From: Chloroflexi bacterium CFX4
Lineage (GTDB): Bacteria > Chloroflexota > Anaerolineae > Aggregatilineales > UBA2796
DNA: 64,000 nt
NCBI GenBank assembly: GCA_021404685.1
Contig: QWHC01000007.1
Location: forward strand, 62,001 to 126,000
Direction: 5' to 3'
In this document: in pieces, positions 33,601 to 41,482 of the stretch
Numbering within the stretch: the stretch's first letter is position 1
How the letters are laid out: the number at the start of each line of letters is the position of its first letter
Program-made: the position numbers and the translations under genes
Notes under the pieces: model-generated
What the model saw: the letters and a program-made list of their open reading frames with translations, nothing else
Databases searched by the model: none
Told to the model about the DNA's origin: nothing

Positions 33601-35165
33601 CGATCCGCGTTGGCTATGACAATGAGGTGTCGTGGCCCGGCTCATGGTACTTCCGCAACTTTCCAAATGGGCGCTACTTGGGCGACCTGACCGGTGGCAT
33701 TCCCGATATTGATCAATATGTTGCGCTGATGGTCGGCGCCAATAACAGCACCAAGATCGCTGCCCAAGTGGGCGATAAGTTCTACCGCTTCGATATGATT
33801 CGGCTGTGGTGGCCCATGCAGGAATACTTCGGGCTGACCCTAAAGCGCGTGGATGACGCCTTTGCCGACCCTGAGATGACCCGCGCCCTGTGGGATATTT
33901 GGTGGAACCGCGATTACACGACCTACACACGCGCCTACCAGCGCATGACGGGTAACACTGGCACCTCGTTCACGCTGGATAAGTGGCCCGTCTCCGACCG
34001 CTTGGCGTTCTTCGTCCGTAAGGACGTGGCAGCGCAGTTATGGGACTTTGGCGTTGGCACGGCACGGGTGAGCGGCTTGCCCGAAGACCCATTCGCTGAG
34101 CTGCGCTGCGATACCTGTGCGGCAGAATTCGTGCTGCCTGCCGAAACAGCGCTTAACGCGCCGCGTGGTTTGGCAATCGGCGCAGATGGGATGCTCTATG
34201 TGGCGGATACGCGCAATGGGCGCATCCTGATCTACGATGCTGATGGGCGCTTCCAGCGCGAATTTGGCACGCCCAACACCTCAGGCGATCCTAATATCGT
34301 GGGCGAGCTAGGTGTGCTGCGTGAGCCATGGGGCATCGCTGTGGATAGCGACGGCGTTATCTACGTTGCGGATACATGGCATCACCGCGTGCAGGTCTTT
34401 GCCAACGATGGCGCACCGCTGCGCGCTTGGGGAACCTTTGAGCAGGCAATCCCTGAGGTGATGGGCAGTGCCGTAGGCTTCTATGGACCGCGTGACATCA
34501 AGGTTGACTCGCGCCGCCGTGTCTACGTGGCGGATACGGGCAACAAGCGCGTGCGCGTCTATGATCAGGAGGGCAACTGGCTCTATGACATTGGGCAGCG
34601 CGGCACGGAGCTTGGCGCACTCTTTGAGCCTGTCGGTTTGGCGATCAACGAACGCACCAATGAGATTTTCGTTGCCAGCACATGGAACAAGCGCGTAGAT
34701 GTCTTTACGCTGGAAGGGCAGTATGTGCGCTCTTGGGAGATCATGGGCTGGTATGGCACCACGCCAAGCCAAGATAGTGGCAACCGTCCTTATCTGGCGC
34801 TTGATCCGTCTGGCAACTACCTGTTCGTGACTGATCCTGACGTTGGGCGTGTGCTGGTCTATGATACGTTGGGCAACCCTGCCCTCGCCTTTGGCAGGCT
34901 GGGTGCGGCGCCGTTCGTGCAGTTGAACCAATTCGGCGTGTTGGGCGGCATCGCCTTTGATGGGCAAGGTCGCCTGTTCCTGAGCGATGCTGGCGGTGGA
35001 CGCCTGCTGCGCTTTGGGCAGAATGCCTTCCCTGGTCTGATGTTCAGCGCCATCTCGCCGCGTGACTTTGATCTGGGCGTGCCGACGGAAGACGCTGCGC
35101 CTGCTGAACTTAGCACGGAAGAGGCGCCAATGGCAACGCCAGAGGCAACCTCCCGCGATTTCTAG
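30630..35165 (+). CDS. GT-C membrane glycosyltransferase-like protein (Agl23/TIGR03663-like) fused to an NHL-repeat domain
   Basis: Very large (1511-residue) membrane protein. The N-terminal 1000 residues contain well over fifteen hydrophobic helices; after the first helix comes RVMSHDESLH with Asp67-Glu68, the acidic pair of the GT-C/PMT-type first loop, then HGPVLFHATALSYFLFGDSD, as in TIGR03663 (Agl23-like) proteins. A charged Glu/Ala-rich cytoplasmic loop interrupts the helices at about 705-790. From about 1165 to 1490 follow six NHL repeats (APRGLAIGADGMLYVADTRN and similar), which would form an extracytoplasmic beta-propeller. Such proteins are linked to surface glycan or lipid-linked sugar transfer. 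No glycan cluster surrounds it. GAGGG ahead of the ATG supports the start. Confidence 0.88.
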   Translation: MATLDQAPLHRPPAEGSEQHAPTTNVLNSAFARVYTLNWELIFYLAILVIAIFTRFVNLGDRVMSHDESLHTKYSHDLYKQGNFQHTPLMHGPVLFHATALSYFLFGDSDFSARLYPAILGIIMVLMPKLLFERWLGKLGAMAASVLILISPMLLFHHRYIREDTPAIFFTMLMAYAVFAYIDGVIPRQPKFLVLLAVATLLNLASKETAFMYILIFAGFLGLFLLMQLLQSWRRASHSPAVGWAVLGVALVPIAGGAATLLLRRLNIDVGGALPEGLLLFGDSGISQDVALMFVVLLLGVPLALGILLGIVVLYRVLFNLLNKPLITPIMRDIAVRGRSAYMLALSGILIGAVAALVMTNVFSIIPPETISASQAEWQAYEEAGRIGVQPISPEPNALIARFALWSSSLALILLLAVLLTATQHFSTQEAGAFELLLRFAPLILLVASFFLSGWLRTALLLLAAISGALLYLYWRNVGYRLRLPLAEIITMAVIAIAVFALFIFVEERSRRVENVSSEVRPVPTSFENYWIFGAWVIGIVAVIGIAWLRSRTTFWQEMRRYAAFDIIIVLGSLVLPWSAALPIFLAGYPLDGSFYAPREINAMILGVIPFVLVSVAAGLAWRPGLWLTCTAAFYGVFAFFFTTMFTNPQGVATGVVGSLGYWLAQQGVRRGGQPQYYYMLIQLPIYEYLVTIGAMFAGVLGLSQFWKFRAERYAAVEAERAEREAADAERPEEDDPFAPPEDARAETLANAQMATQAQGESPFEPVEEAQESAPPDNDVIPTEDEKPKKKRLAIPEAELVTRPLFNVFVGFWGVLILFALTLAGEKMPWLTTHIALPFALSAGWYLGTLLEKVDWAAFWRRSWALIFLIPIAVFGAVNVIGLLRFGVGGLSREQQLQTFAWFGAIILTGIVIYAIVRILQVIGIQQTVRVGLLGFFALLAVLTARHAWMAAYINYDTAAEFMVYAHAAPANKTVINYIEEISRRTTDGMAIRVGYDNEVSWPGSWYFRNFPNGRYLGDLTGGIPDIDQYVALMVGANNSTKIAAQVGDKFYRFDMIRLWWPMQEYFGLTLKRVDDAFADPEMTRALWDIWWNRDYTTYTRAYQRMTGNTGTSFTLDKWPVSDRLAFFVRKDVAAQLWDFGVGTARVSGLPEDPFAELRCDTCAAEFVLPAETALNAPRGLAIGADGMLYVADTRNGRILIYDADGRFQREFGTPNTSGDPNIVGELGVLREPWGIAVDSDGVIYVADTWHHRVQVFANDGAPLRAWGTFEQAIPEVMGSAVGFYGPRDIKVDSRRRVYVADTGNKRVRVYDQEGNWLYDIGQRGTELGALFEPVGLAINERTNEIFVASTWNKRVDVFTLEGQYVRSWEIMGWYGTTPSQDSGNRPYLALDPSGNYLFVTDPDVGRVLVYDTLGNPALAFGRLGAAPFVQLNQFGVLGGIAFDGQGRLFLSDAGGGRLLRFGQNAFPGLMFSAISPRDFDLGVPTEDAAPAELSTEEAPMATPEATSRDF

Positions 35166-35178
35166 CTGTAATGTATGC

Positions 35179-35207
35179 CTGTGGATAGTACACATGCTGT
35201 CCACAGG
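35179..35207. terminator. Hairpin after the GT-C/NHL gene
   Basis: CCTGTGGA (35179-35186) pairs with TCCACAGG (35200-35207) around a 13-base loop, between the convergent GT-C/NHL and PD40 lipoprotein genes. A short U-rich stretch (TATTGTTGG) follows on the plus strand. Confidence 0.5.
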
Positions 35208-35226
35208 TATTGTTGGTAGTTCCAAT

Positions 35227-36213
35227 TCAAGGTGCGGGTGGCGTAGGTGTTACCTCAGGCACTGCGCCTGAGGAAGGTACTTGCCCAAAGGCGTACCAAT
35301 GAGGGCTGCCTGCCAAACAGTTTGGGGCTTCCACAATATCCTGAAGATCGCTCCCATCAGGGCGAATTTTGTACAGCGTGTTGTCGTGAGCAAACACAAC
35401 CCATTCGCCATCCGGCGACCAGCTCGCCGAACCACCCAGCAAGGTAATCTTCATTTCTTGCGTCAGAAGGCGTAGCTGGGTTGAGTCACCCGGTAGTGTT
35501 AAGCGATCTAGATTGACGATACGAAGTTCTCCCAGAATGACAAGCATACGCGTCATATCCGGCGACCAAGCCGGTGCGAAGACCGTATCGCCAATGAGCA
35601 TGGAACGTTTATCAGCGCCTTCTGCCGATATGAGGTGGAGACCATCGCCACGCGCATAGGCGATTCGCGTTCCGTCGGGCGAGAACTTTGCGTCATACAC
35701 AAACGCATCGAAGGTGATCTGACGCCAGTTTCCTGTAGACAAATCTAACGCGAAAAGGTCGTTTGTAGAACCTATGCCGCTAGGGCGCGTGCGCGTCTGC
35801 GTGATGATGATTTGATTGCGGTCCGTTGGTGACCAATCCTGAAAACGCTCGTCCTTGTGGCTATCGGTCAGTTGCTGTAAAGCGCTTCCATCAGGGCGTA
35901 TCCTGTAAACGTCAGCATCGCCTTTACGGTAGGCAAAGAATGTACTTTCTTTGAACGCTGACGTGAAAGCGATCCATTCGCCATCAGGTGACCAGACAGC
36001 GCCTGTGTTGAGCGCGCCATTCGCAAAGAGAAGGTGTAGGGCGCTTCCATCAGGGCGAACCAGATACAGTTCAGATTTCTCCCACGGCGTTGAACAACTG
36101 AACACAATCCAATCGCCTGTGGGTGTCCATAGGGAAGGCTGAGCGCTCTCAACATGGCAGGCAGCCAGCAAGACTGCTGTAATGCTTACAAGCCATAACC
36201 GCTTGTGTTTCAT
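35227..36213 (-). CDS. PD40/TolB-like beta-propeller lipoprotein
   Basis: 328-residue exported lipoprotein. A short signal sequence ends in lipobox LLAAC (Cys near 19). The body consists of repeated PD40 (WD40-like) units: WTPTGDWIVFSCS, WSPDGEWIAFTS, FSPDGTRIAYARGD, WSPDMTRMLVIL and WSPDGEWVVFAHD, each followed by a strand such as LYLVRPDGSAL. This predicts a six-bladed propeller like the TolB C-terminal domain. The ATG at 36213 was chosen because AAGGTGG lies just upstream. The WXG100-like gene ends 11 bases before this ATG, so the two are coupled and the propeller may bind or assist that protein. Confidence 0.85.
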   Translation of the reverse strand: MKHKRLWLVSITAVLLAACHVESAQPSLWTPTGDWIVFSCSTPWEKSELYLVRPDGSALHLLFANGALNTGAVWSPDGEWIAFTSAFKESTFFAYRKGDADVYRIRPDGSALQQLTDSHKDERFQDWSPTDRNQIIITQTRTRPSGIGSTNDLFALDLSTGNWRQITFDAFVYDAKFSPDGTRIAYARGDGLHLISAEGADKRSMLIGDTVFAPAWSPDMTRMLVILGELRIVNLDRLTLPGDSTQLRLLTQEMKITLLGGSASWSPDGEWVVFAHDNTLYKIRPDGSDLQDIVEAPNCLAGSPHWYAFGQVPSSGAVPEVTPTPPAP

Positions 36214-36224
36214 CTCATCCACCT

Positions 36225-37466
36225 TCAGTTGATTAAGTCACGTGTAAATGCGCCGCCTAAGTTGAACTCCCCACTCGGATTTGTAGACCACTGCAAACCC
36301 ATATCACACGCCTGACCAGGCAGAAGCATCTGAACTTTCTCTAATATAGCTGAGACATGAACATCTATCTCACCTTTTCGGTCTGATCGGTTATATTCAT
36401 CTTGCGACTGAATGCCTGCTAAAGACCATGAGGCAAGATTTGCCATTGAAGGAGAAACTCCTATTTCCTGAGCGCGTATGATCCCTCTAAGCGTGTTTGC
36501 AGCAAGCAACTCAATGCTGACTTCGGCATCGCTCAGAACGAGAATCGTCCTCTCAAGTGGTGCGAAGTAGGGTGCAGCCATGCGGTCTGCTTGAAACGCA
36601 TTCCAGATTCTCTGAAATATCTCTGATGAGCGTGTATGGTCGAAATCTATACTTCGACCATCGGGCAATGGAATTTTCCCGTTCAGTATTTCATAAACAG
36701 TGCTAAGCCTTATGTTGGCAAGCCCAACAGTTCCATCATACCCATAGGAAGTAGCCAAATCACCGATTGCATCGAATACCCATCTTGCGCCAAAAGTGCG
36801 TACCCGATCTTCGCGGTCTAAATGGGCAATCATGTAGGCAACAAAAGCAGTGTCGCTCAAGCCGGTGTCTTGCTCCCTATTCCAACGCTGTGCAGCACTA
36901 TACAGTTGCGGAACAAGCCCTTTGAGTGTGTCAAAGTTAGCCCATGGGCAGGTTGTGCTGGTAAGTGCATTATTGCTTATTGGGGCGGGTGTACTATTGA
37001 TGTGCATCCCGCTCGAATTAGTCCAACTGACGGGCGTGCCTTCTCTATCATTGTACCCGTTCTCTGAGGCAGAACGTGCTTTCATGCCTCCAAAATCGCT
37101 CTTAAAATAGGTAACAGGCTGTGCAAACGCAACTTGCTCAGCCCTGCCACGCCCTTCGCTTTCCGACTCGCCAAAAAACAGTGCTGCCGCTTCTTCTTCT
37201 GCCCGTTGTAAGAGGTTAACCATGCTTTGTGTAGACTGAACACTTTTTTGTAGGGCATCAACAAGCCGCTGTAAAGCAGGTGAAACAACATCTTTCATCT
37301 CAGCATAGAAACTCTCCGCACCAACACCTGTCCAGCCACCGCCGCGCAGTTGTTCAACGTGCGCTTGCACCTGCCAATGCAGGTGCTGCAAGTATTCTGC
37401 ACGCTTGGCAAAAACTTGTGCGGCTGCTGCAAGTGCATCAGGCACTAACTGGATTATCTTTGCCAC
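36225..37466 (-). CDS. WXG100-like protein with a large C-terminal domain, possibly lysozyme-like
   Basis: 413-residue protein. The N-terminal 95 residues match the WXG100 (ESAT-6) hairpin: long helices around the motif GGWTGVGAESFYAEM with Trp45-x-Gly. A polar linker follows, then a domain of about 250 residues. This contains AFVAYMIAHLDRED and, some 30 residues later, TVGLANIRLSTVYEILNG, a pattern that vaguely recalls a lysozyme-like catalytic acid followed by the GxxQ(I)-type motif; this is a weak suggestion. The GTG at 37466 was chosen because AGAGGTG lies upstream and the W-x-G then falls at the usual position; the ATG at 37523 lies ahead of a TATAAA-like box. No type VII secretion gene is in the window. 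Confidence 0.7.
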   Translation of the reverse strand: MAKIIQLVPDALAAAAQVFAKRAEYLQHLHWQVQAHVEQLRGGGWTGVGAESFYAEMKDVVSPALQRLVDALQKSVQSTQSMVNLLQRAEEEAAALFFGESESEGRGRAEQVAFAQPVTYFKSDFGGMKARSASENGYNDREGTPVSWTNSSGMHINSTPAPISNNALTSTTCPWANFDTLKGLVPQLYSAAQRWNREQDTGLSDTAFVAYMIAHLDREDRVRTFGARWVFDAIGDLATSYGYDGTVGLANIRLSTVYEILNGKIPLPDGRSIDFDHTRSSEIFQRIWNAFQADRMAAPYFAPLERTILVLSDAEVSIELLAANTLRGIIRAQEIGVSPSMANLASWSLAGIQSQDEYNRSDRKGEIDVHVSAILEKVQMLLPGQACDMGLQWSTNPSGEFNLGGAFTRDLIN

Positions 37467-37597
37467 TTGAACACCTCTGAATGCGCTCAATTGCCCACTT
37501 ACTAATTTTATAATGGGATACATCAGCTATCAACTTTTCAAACCTTCTGTGTGCGGCTTTGACTGTACAAAGCATTGGCAAGCTAACCTGCCCTCTG

Positions 37598-37606
37598 TGC
37601 TACAAT
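37598..37606 (+). promoter_or_regulatory. Extended -10 promoter of the mutase gene
   Basis: TGC-TACAAT, identical to the element before rnpB, lies about 60 bases upstream of the mutase ATG. A TTGGCA is present but 20 bases away, too far for a standard -35. Confidence 0.5.
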
Positions 37607-37667
37607 AGAGGGCAGTACCAAATGAACGCTTGTTAGTCTGCCTTTAGGTTTAGGAGCTGCTGCCACA

Positions 37668-39350
37668 ATGTTTGACGCAAAAAAGTTAGAAGAACTTGCC
37701 ATCGCCCGCGATCAGTGGGAAGAGACGACCCTACACCACACCACCGCCAAAATGCCCGAACGCCGCGCCGAATACATCACCACCTCTGGCAAGCCGATTG
37801 CACGCCTCTACACGCCGCTTGATCTGCCAAAGTTCGACTATCTGACCGATCTCGGCTTTCCGGGTGAATATCCGTTCACACGCGGCGTTCATGCCACAGG
37901 GCATCGCGGCAAGCTGTGGACAATGCGAATGTTCGCAGGCTTTGGCACGGCGGAAGAGACCAATGCACGTTTCAAATACTTGCTCTCGCAGGGCAATATG
38001 GGCTTATCGGTCGCCTTTGATCTGGCAACGCTGATGGGCTACGATACCGATGCACCTGAGGCACTCGGTGAATTCGGTAAGTGCGGTGTAGCGGTCAGTT
38101 CCCTGCGCGATATGGAGATTCTGTTTGAGGGCATTCCGCTGGCAGAAGTGACCACCAGCATGACCATTAACAGCCCCTCGGCAGTGATTTGGGCGTTCTA
38201 CATCGCGGCGGCGGAAAAGCAGGGCGTGCCGATGGAAAAACTGCGCGGCACGCTCCAAAACGACATTTTGAAGGAATATACCGCGCAGAAGGAATACATC
38301 TTCCCACCAGAGCCTTCCATGCGCCTTGTGACGGATACGATTGAGTTTGGCACGCGCCATATGCCGTTGTGGAACACGATCAGCATCAGCGGCTACCACA
38401 TCCGTGAGGCAGGCAGCACCGCCGTACAAGAACTCGCCTTTACACTTGCCGATGGCTTGGAATACGTCCGTTGGGCGCTAGATCGCGGCTTGCACATTGA
38501 CGAATTCGCGCCGCGTCTCTCGTTCTTCTTCAATGTACATAACGATTTCTTCGAGGAGATTGCCAAGCTGCGCGCCGCACGGCGCATTTGGGCGCGTGAA
38601 ATGCGCGAGACCTTCGGCGCGAAAGACCCGCGTTCATGGCTGATGCGCTTCCACTGCCAGACTGCCGGCGTTAGCCTGACCGCCCAACAGCCCGAAAACA
38701 ACATCATCCGCGTGGCGATTCAGGCGTTGGCAGCGGTGCTGGGCGGCGCGCAATCGCTGCACACCAACAGCATGGATGAGGCGTTGGCGCTGCCCAGTGA
38801 AAAGGCAGTGACCATTGCGCTCCGCACGCAGCAGATCATCGCCCAAGAGAGCGGCGTCGTCAACACCGTTGATCCGCTTGGCGGCAGCTACTTCCTTGAA
38901 AAGCTGACCGACGAGACAGAGGCAGCCGTTTACGAGTACTTCCGCCGCATCGAAGAACTGGGCGGCGTGCTGCCTGCCATTCGGCGTGGCTTCTTCCAAC
39001 AAGAGATCGCGGACGCCGCCTTTACCTTCCAACGGCAGGTGGAGCGCGGTGAACAGACCATCGTTGGTGTGAACCAATATGCCGATCCGAGCGCGAAGGT
39101 TGAGATTCCGATCCTCGAAATGGATCCGCATGGCTTTGATCGGCAAGTGGCGCGCTTGCAAGCGCTGCGCCAAGAGCGCGATAATGAGCGCGTAGGCAGC
39201 ACCTTAGCAGCGCTCCGTGAGGCGGCACGCGGAACGCAAAACCTGATGCCCTTCATCTTAGAGGCAGCGCGCAGCTACGCCACGTTGCAAGAGATTATGG
39301 ACGTTTTCCGCGCCGAGTTCGGCATCTATGAGGAAGACACGGCGATCTAG
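37668..39350 (+). CDS. B12-dependent acyl-CoA mutase, large (catalytic) subunit, methylmalonyl-CoA mutase-like
   Basis: 560-residue substrate-binding TIM-barrel subunit of the methylmalonyl-CoA mutase family. Family blocks are clear: [79 protein letters not shown] and [18 protein letters not shown]. It ends before the B12-binding domain, so it belongs to the split type and needs a separate small subunit (about 140 residues), which is not in this window. Where methylmalonyl-CoA mutase has Met-Tyr (TMY, Tyr89 in Propionibacterium) this protein has Gly78-His79, so the substrate may differ. It probably isomerises a short branched acyl-CoA. An AGGAG precedes the ATG by 11 bases. Confidence 0.9.
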   Translation: MFDAKKLEELAIARDQWEETTLHHTTAKMPERRAEYITTSGKPIARLYTPLDLPKFDYLTDLGFPGEYPFTRGVHATGHRGKLWTMRMFAGFGTAEETNARFKYLLSQGNMGLSVAFDLATLMGYDTDAPEALGEFGKCGVAVSSLRDMEILFEGIPLAEVTTSMTINSPSAVIWAFYIAAAEKQGVPMEKLRGTLQNDILKEYTAQKEYIFPPEPSMRLVTDTIEFGTRHMPLWNTISISGYHIREAGSTAVQELAFTLADGLEYVRWALDRGLHIDEFAPRLSFFFNVHNDFFEEIAKLRAARRIWAREMRETFGAKDPRSWLMRFHCQTAGVSLTAQQPENNIIRVAIQALAAVLGGAQSLHTNSMDEALALPSEKAVTIALRTQQIIAQESGVVNTVDPLGGSYFLEKLTDETEAAVYEYFRRIEELGGVLPAIRRGFFQQEIADAAFTFQRQVERGEQTIVGVNQYADPSAKVEIPILEMDPHGFDRQVARLQALRQERDNERVGSTLAALREAARGTQNLMPFILEAARSYATLQEIMDVFRAEFGIYEEDTAI

Positions 39351-39364
39351 GCGATGAAAGCTAT

Positions 39365-39385
39365 GGGCGGGATATAATCCCGCCC
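39365..39385. terminator. Bidirectional palindromic hairpin
   Basis: GGGCGGGAT-ATA-ATCCCGCCC is a perfect nine-base-pair stem with a three-base loop, centred between the convergent mutase and acyl-CoA dehydrogenase genes. It is very stable and symmetrical; there is no U-run. Confidence 0.65.
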
Positions 39386-39392
39386 ACGCCGT

Positions 39393-40643
39393 TTACTGCA
39401 ACTCGCGGCTGGTATAGCCCAAAATGCGCCGTGCCACGATCAACAGGTTGATCTGCCCGGTGCCTTCGTAGATATCGTTGATCTTGCCATCGCGCATCCA
39501 CTTCTCGACCAACCACTCGCGGCTGTAGCCGAGCGTGCCAAGCAGTTCAACGGCTTTTTGCGTCACCTGCGTCACAACCTTGCCCGCCTTTACCTTCGCC
39601 ATCGAGGCTTCAAGGCTGTTGTGCGCGCCGTGATCCAGCATGGATGCCGAACGCAGCGTGAGCAACCAGGCTGCCTTCAACTGCGCCTCCATCTCGATCA
39701 CATCGCGCTGAACGGCGCTCAGGCTGTGGTAGGGCGCGCCATAGGGAATCGCAATGCCGTGTTCTGCCAGCTTTTCCTTCAGAAACTCCAGCGCAGCGCG
39801 CCCAACACCAATGGCAGAGGCAGCCACCATCGGGCGGGACGCATCAAAGGTTGCCATCGCGCCCTTAAAACCTGCTGTGCCTTCGCGCTGCACCACATCG
39901 GCGCTGCCCAGCAAGTTATCGGCAGGGATGCGCGCATTGTCCAGCACGATGGCAGCGGTATCACTGGCGCGAATGCCGTGCTTGATCTCAACCTTGCCAA
40001 TCTTGACGCCCTTGGTGCCAGCTTCCACCACGAACGGCTTCATGCCGGCACGTCCGGCGCTGCGGTCTACCGTTGCCCAGACCACCACAACGCCATCGGA
40101 TTCCTCAAGGGCAAGTTTGCCATTGGTGCAGAAAATCTTCTCACCGTTGAGTATCCACTCGTTGGTTTCGGGGTCAAAAACGGCGGTGGTCTGAATGGCG
40201 GACGTATCCGACCCGGCGCCGGGTTCAGTCATCGCCATGGCACCCCACTTCGGCTCGCCTTCCGCAAAGCGCGTCAGGAAGCGCAGTTTTTGTTCAGTCG
40301 TCCCCACTGCTTCAATAGCGCTGCCCGCCAAGAGTGGCGAGGGCATACACAGATACTGCCCGACATCGCCCCAGCTAAGCTGCTCAGCAAGGATGATCAT
40401 CCGCACATAGGTGAAGCCTGCGCCTTCGCGCTTTGGCTTCTCGCCGCCTTCGGTCAGGCGTTGGAGCGCCTTTGCCTGCTGATCGCGCAGCACATACCAC
40501 ATCGCCTTGACGAAGGAATGCGGGCGCTCATGCTCGTATTCGTCCAAATGGCGCGACTCTGGGCGCATAATGCCTTCTGCTACACCCTTGAGCATCTCGC
40601 GCTCTTGCAGCACGCGCTCTGGAATTGCAAAACTAATCGTCAT
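39393..40643 (-). CDS. Acyl-CoA dehydrogenase
   Basis: 416-residue FAD-dependent acyl-CoA dehydrogenase, which introduces the alpha-beta double bond of acyl-CoA and reduces ETF. The flavin/substrate block AMTEPGAGSDTSAIQT, the middle-domain EWILNGEKIFCTNG, and the C-terminal active-site segment INDIYEGTGQINLLIVAR with catalytic Glu are all present. The N-terminal domain is somewhat divergent and has a charged insert (EHERPHSFVKAMW), as in a subgroup often called acdA-like with unknown chain-length preference. It converges on the mutase gene and is probably part of the same catabolic theme, with electrons going to EtfAB. Confidence 0.93.
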   Translation of the reverse strand: MTISFAIPERVLQEREMLKGVAEGIMRPESRHLDEYEHERPHSFVKAMWYVLRDQQAKALQRLTEGGEKPKREGAGFTYVRMIILAEQLSWGDVGQYLCMPSPLLAGSAIEAVGTTEQKLRFLTRFAEGEPKWGAMAMTEPGAGSDTSAIQTTAVFDPETNEWILNGEKIFCTNGKLALEESDGVVVVWATVDRSAGRAGMKPFVVEAGTKGVKIGKVEIKHGIRASDTAAIVLDNARIPADNLLGSADVVQREGTAGFKGAMATFDASRPMVAASAIGVGRAALEFLKEKLAEHGIAIPYGAPYHSLSAVQRDVIEMEAQLKAAWLLTLRSASMLDHGAHNSLEASMAKVKAGKVVTQVTQKAVELLGTLGYSREWLVEKWMRDGKINDIYEGTGQINLLIVARRILGYTSRELQ

Positions 40644-40810
40644 TGTTGCCTTACTCCCTAAAAACGAAACGGAAGTGAATTTTTTTGAGAACAGGCTGCC
40701 TTCTCAAATTTCCTACAAAACTTATGCTTGTGCAGAGGCGAAAACCTCATCATAATCGGTAGAGGCGGCGCTTCTGCCGCAAGTATTGAGCGACGACGGA
40801 ACTGTTTAAC

Positions 40811-41482
40811 ATGCAACCATACGAAAAACCGAAGATCGATAATCCGCTGGAGCGTGCTTTCAGCTTTACCGAGCAAGACCTGAACCAGAACATGCAGGGC
40901 AAGCTCTCCGATTCGCAAGTGGCACGCCTGCGTGGTGAGGCATACCAAACACTCTACCTGGTTGTTGGCGCGTTGGCGATCATCGGCGTGCTGGCGCTGC
41001 TCTCGTTCCGCGCCGACGCCAGTGAACTGCTACTGCTGCTTAGTTGCCTGATCCTGCCCGCTGTGATCACCTTCGTGTTCACCGTTGGCAACACGGAAAC
41101 TGCCCTCAGCACGCGCACTGTCAGCAAAGTCAGCGGCATGATTCACCTTGCCTATGGCATGATGCCCTACCAACCGCCCCTACAAGATGACTTTAAGCCC
41201 GTGCAGCGCGGCGTCACCTTTGGTTACCAAGCTGCCTATCGCCTTGCCATTGCTGACCGTGAATTTCGCCTAGACCGTGATCAGCACGAGGCGCTTTCGG
41301 CAGGCTATGGCTACTACAACGTCTTTTTCGTGCCAACGCTTAATAAGATCGTCTCGGTGCAGCGCATTGATCCGAGCCAACCGGAGACAGCCGCCGGCTT
41401 GCCCGTTGATCTGGATGTGTCTGCCAACATCGTGCGCGGCGGTGCGCTGAACGATGAAGATCAAGAGATGCTGCGCGGCTAG
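40811..41482 (+). CDS. Membrane protein of unknown function
   Basis: 223 residues with two adjacent hydrophobic helices (about 53-72 and 76-97, TLYLVVGALAIIGVLALLSF and LLLLLSCLILPAVITFVFTV), preceded by a charged cytoplasmic start and followed by a hydrophilic C-terminal domain of about 120 residues with no recognised family. It lies alone on the plus strand between two acyl-CoA dehydrogenase genes and overlaps the second tail-to-tail by four bases. Codon use looks normal for the region. Confidence 0.7.
   Translation: MQPYEKPKIDNPLERAFSFTEQDLNQNMQGKLSDSQVARLRGEAYQTLYLVVGALAIIGVLALLSFRADASELLLLLSCLILPAVITFVFTVGNTETALSTRTVSKVSGMIHLAYGMMPYQPPLQDDFKPVQRGVTFGYQAAYRLAIADREFRLDRDQHEALSAGYGYYNVFFVPTLNKIVSVQRIDPSQPETAAGLPVDLDVSANIVRGGALNDEDQEMLRG

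Noticed and set aside
34308-35225. Minus-strand open frame of 305 codons opposite the NHL repeats
   Set aside because: Antisense to a convincing repeat domain; the apparent periodicity merely mirrors the NHL repeats.
39558-40661. Long plus-strand open frame of 367 codons opposite the first acyl-CoA dehydrogenase
   Set aside because: It is antisense to a clear enzyme gene, its protein is rich in His, Arg and Cys without domain structure, and it has no ribosome binding site.
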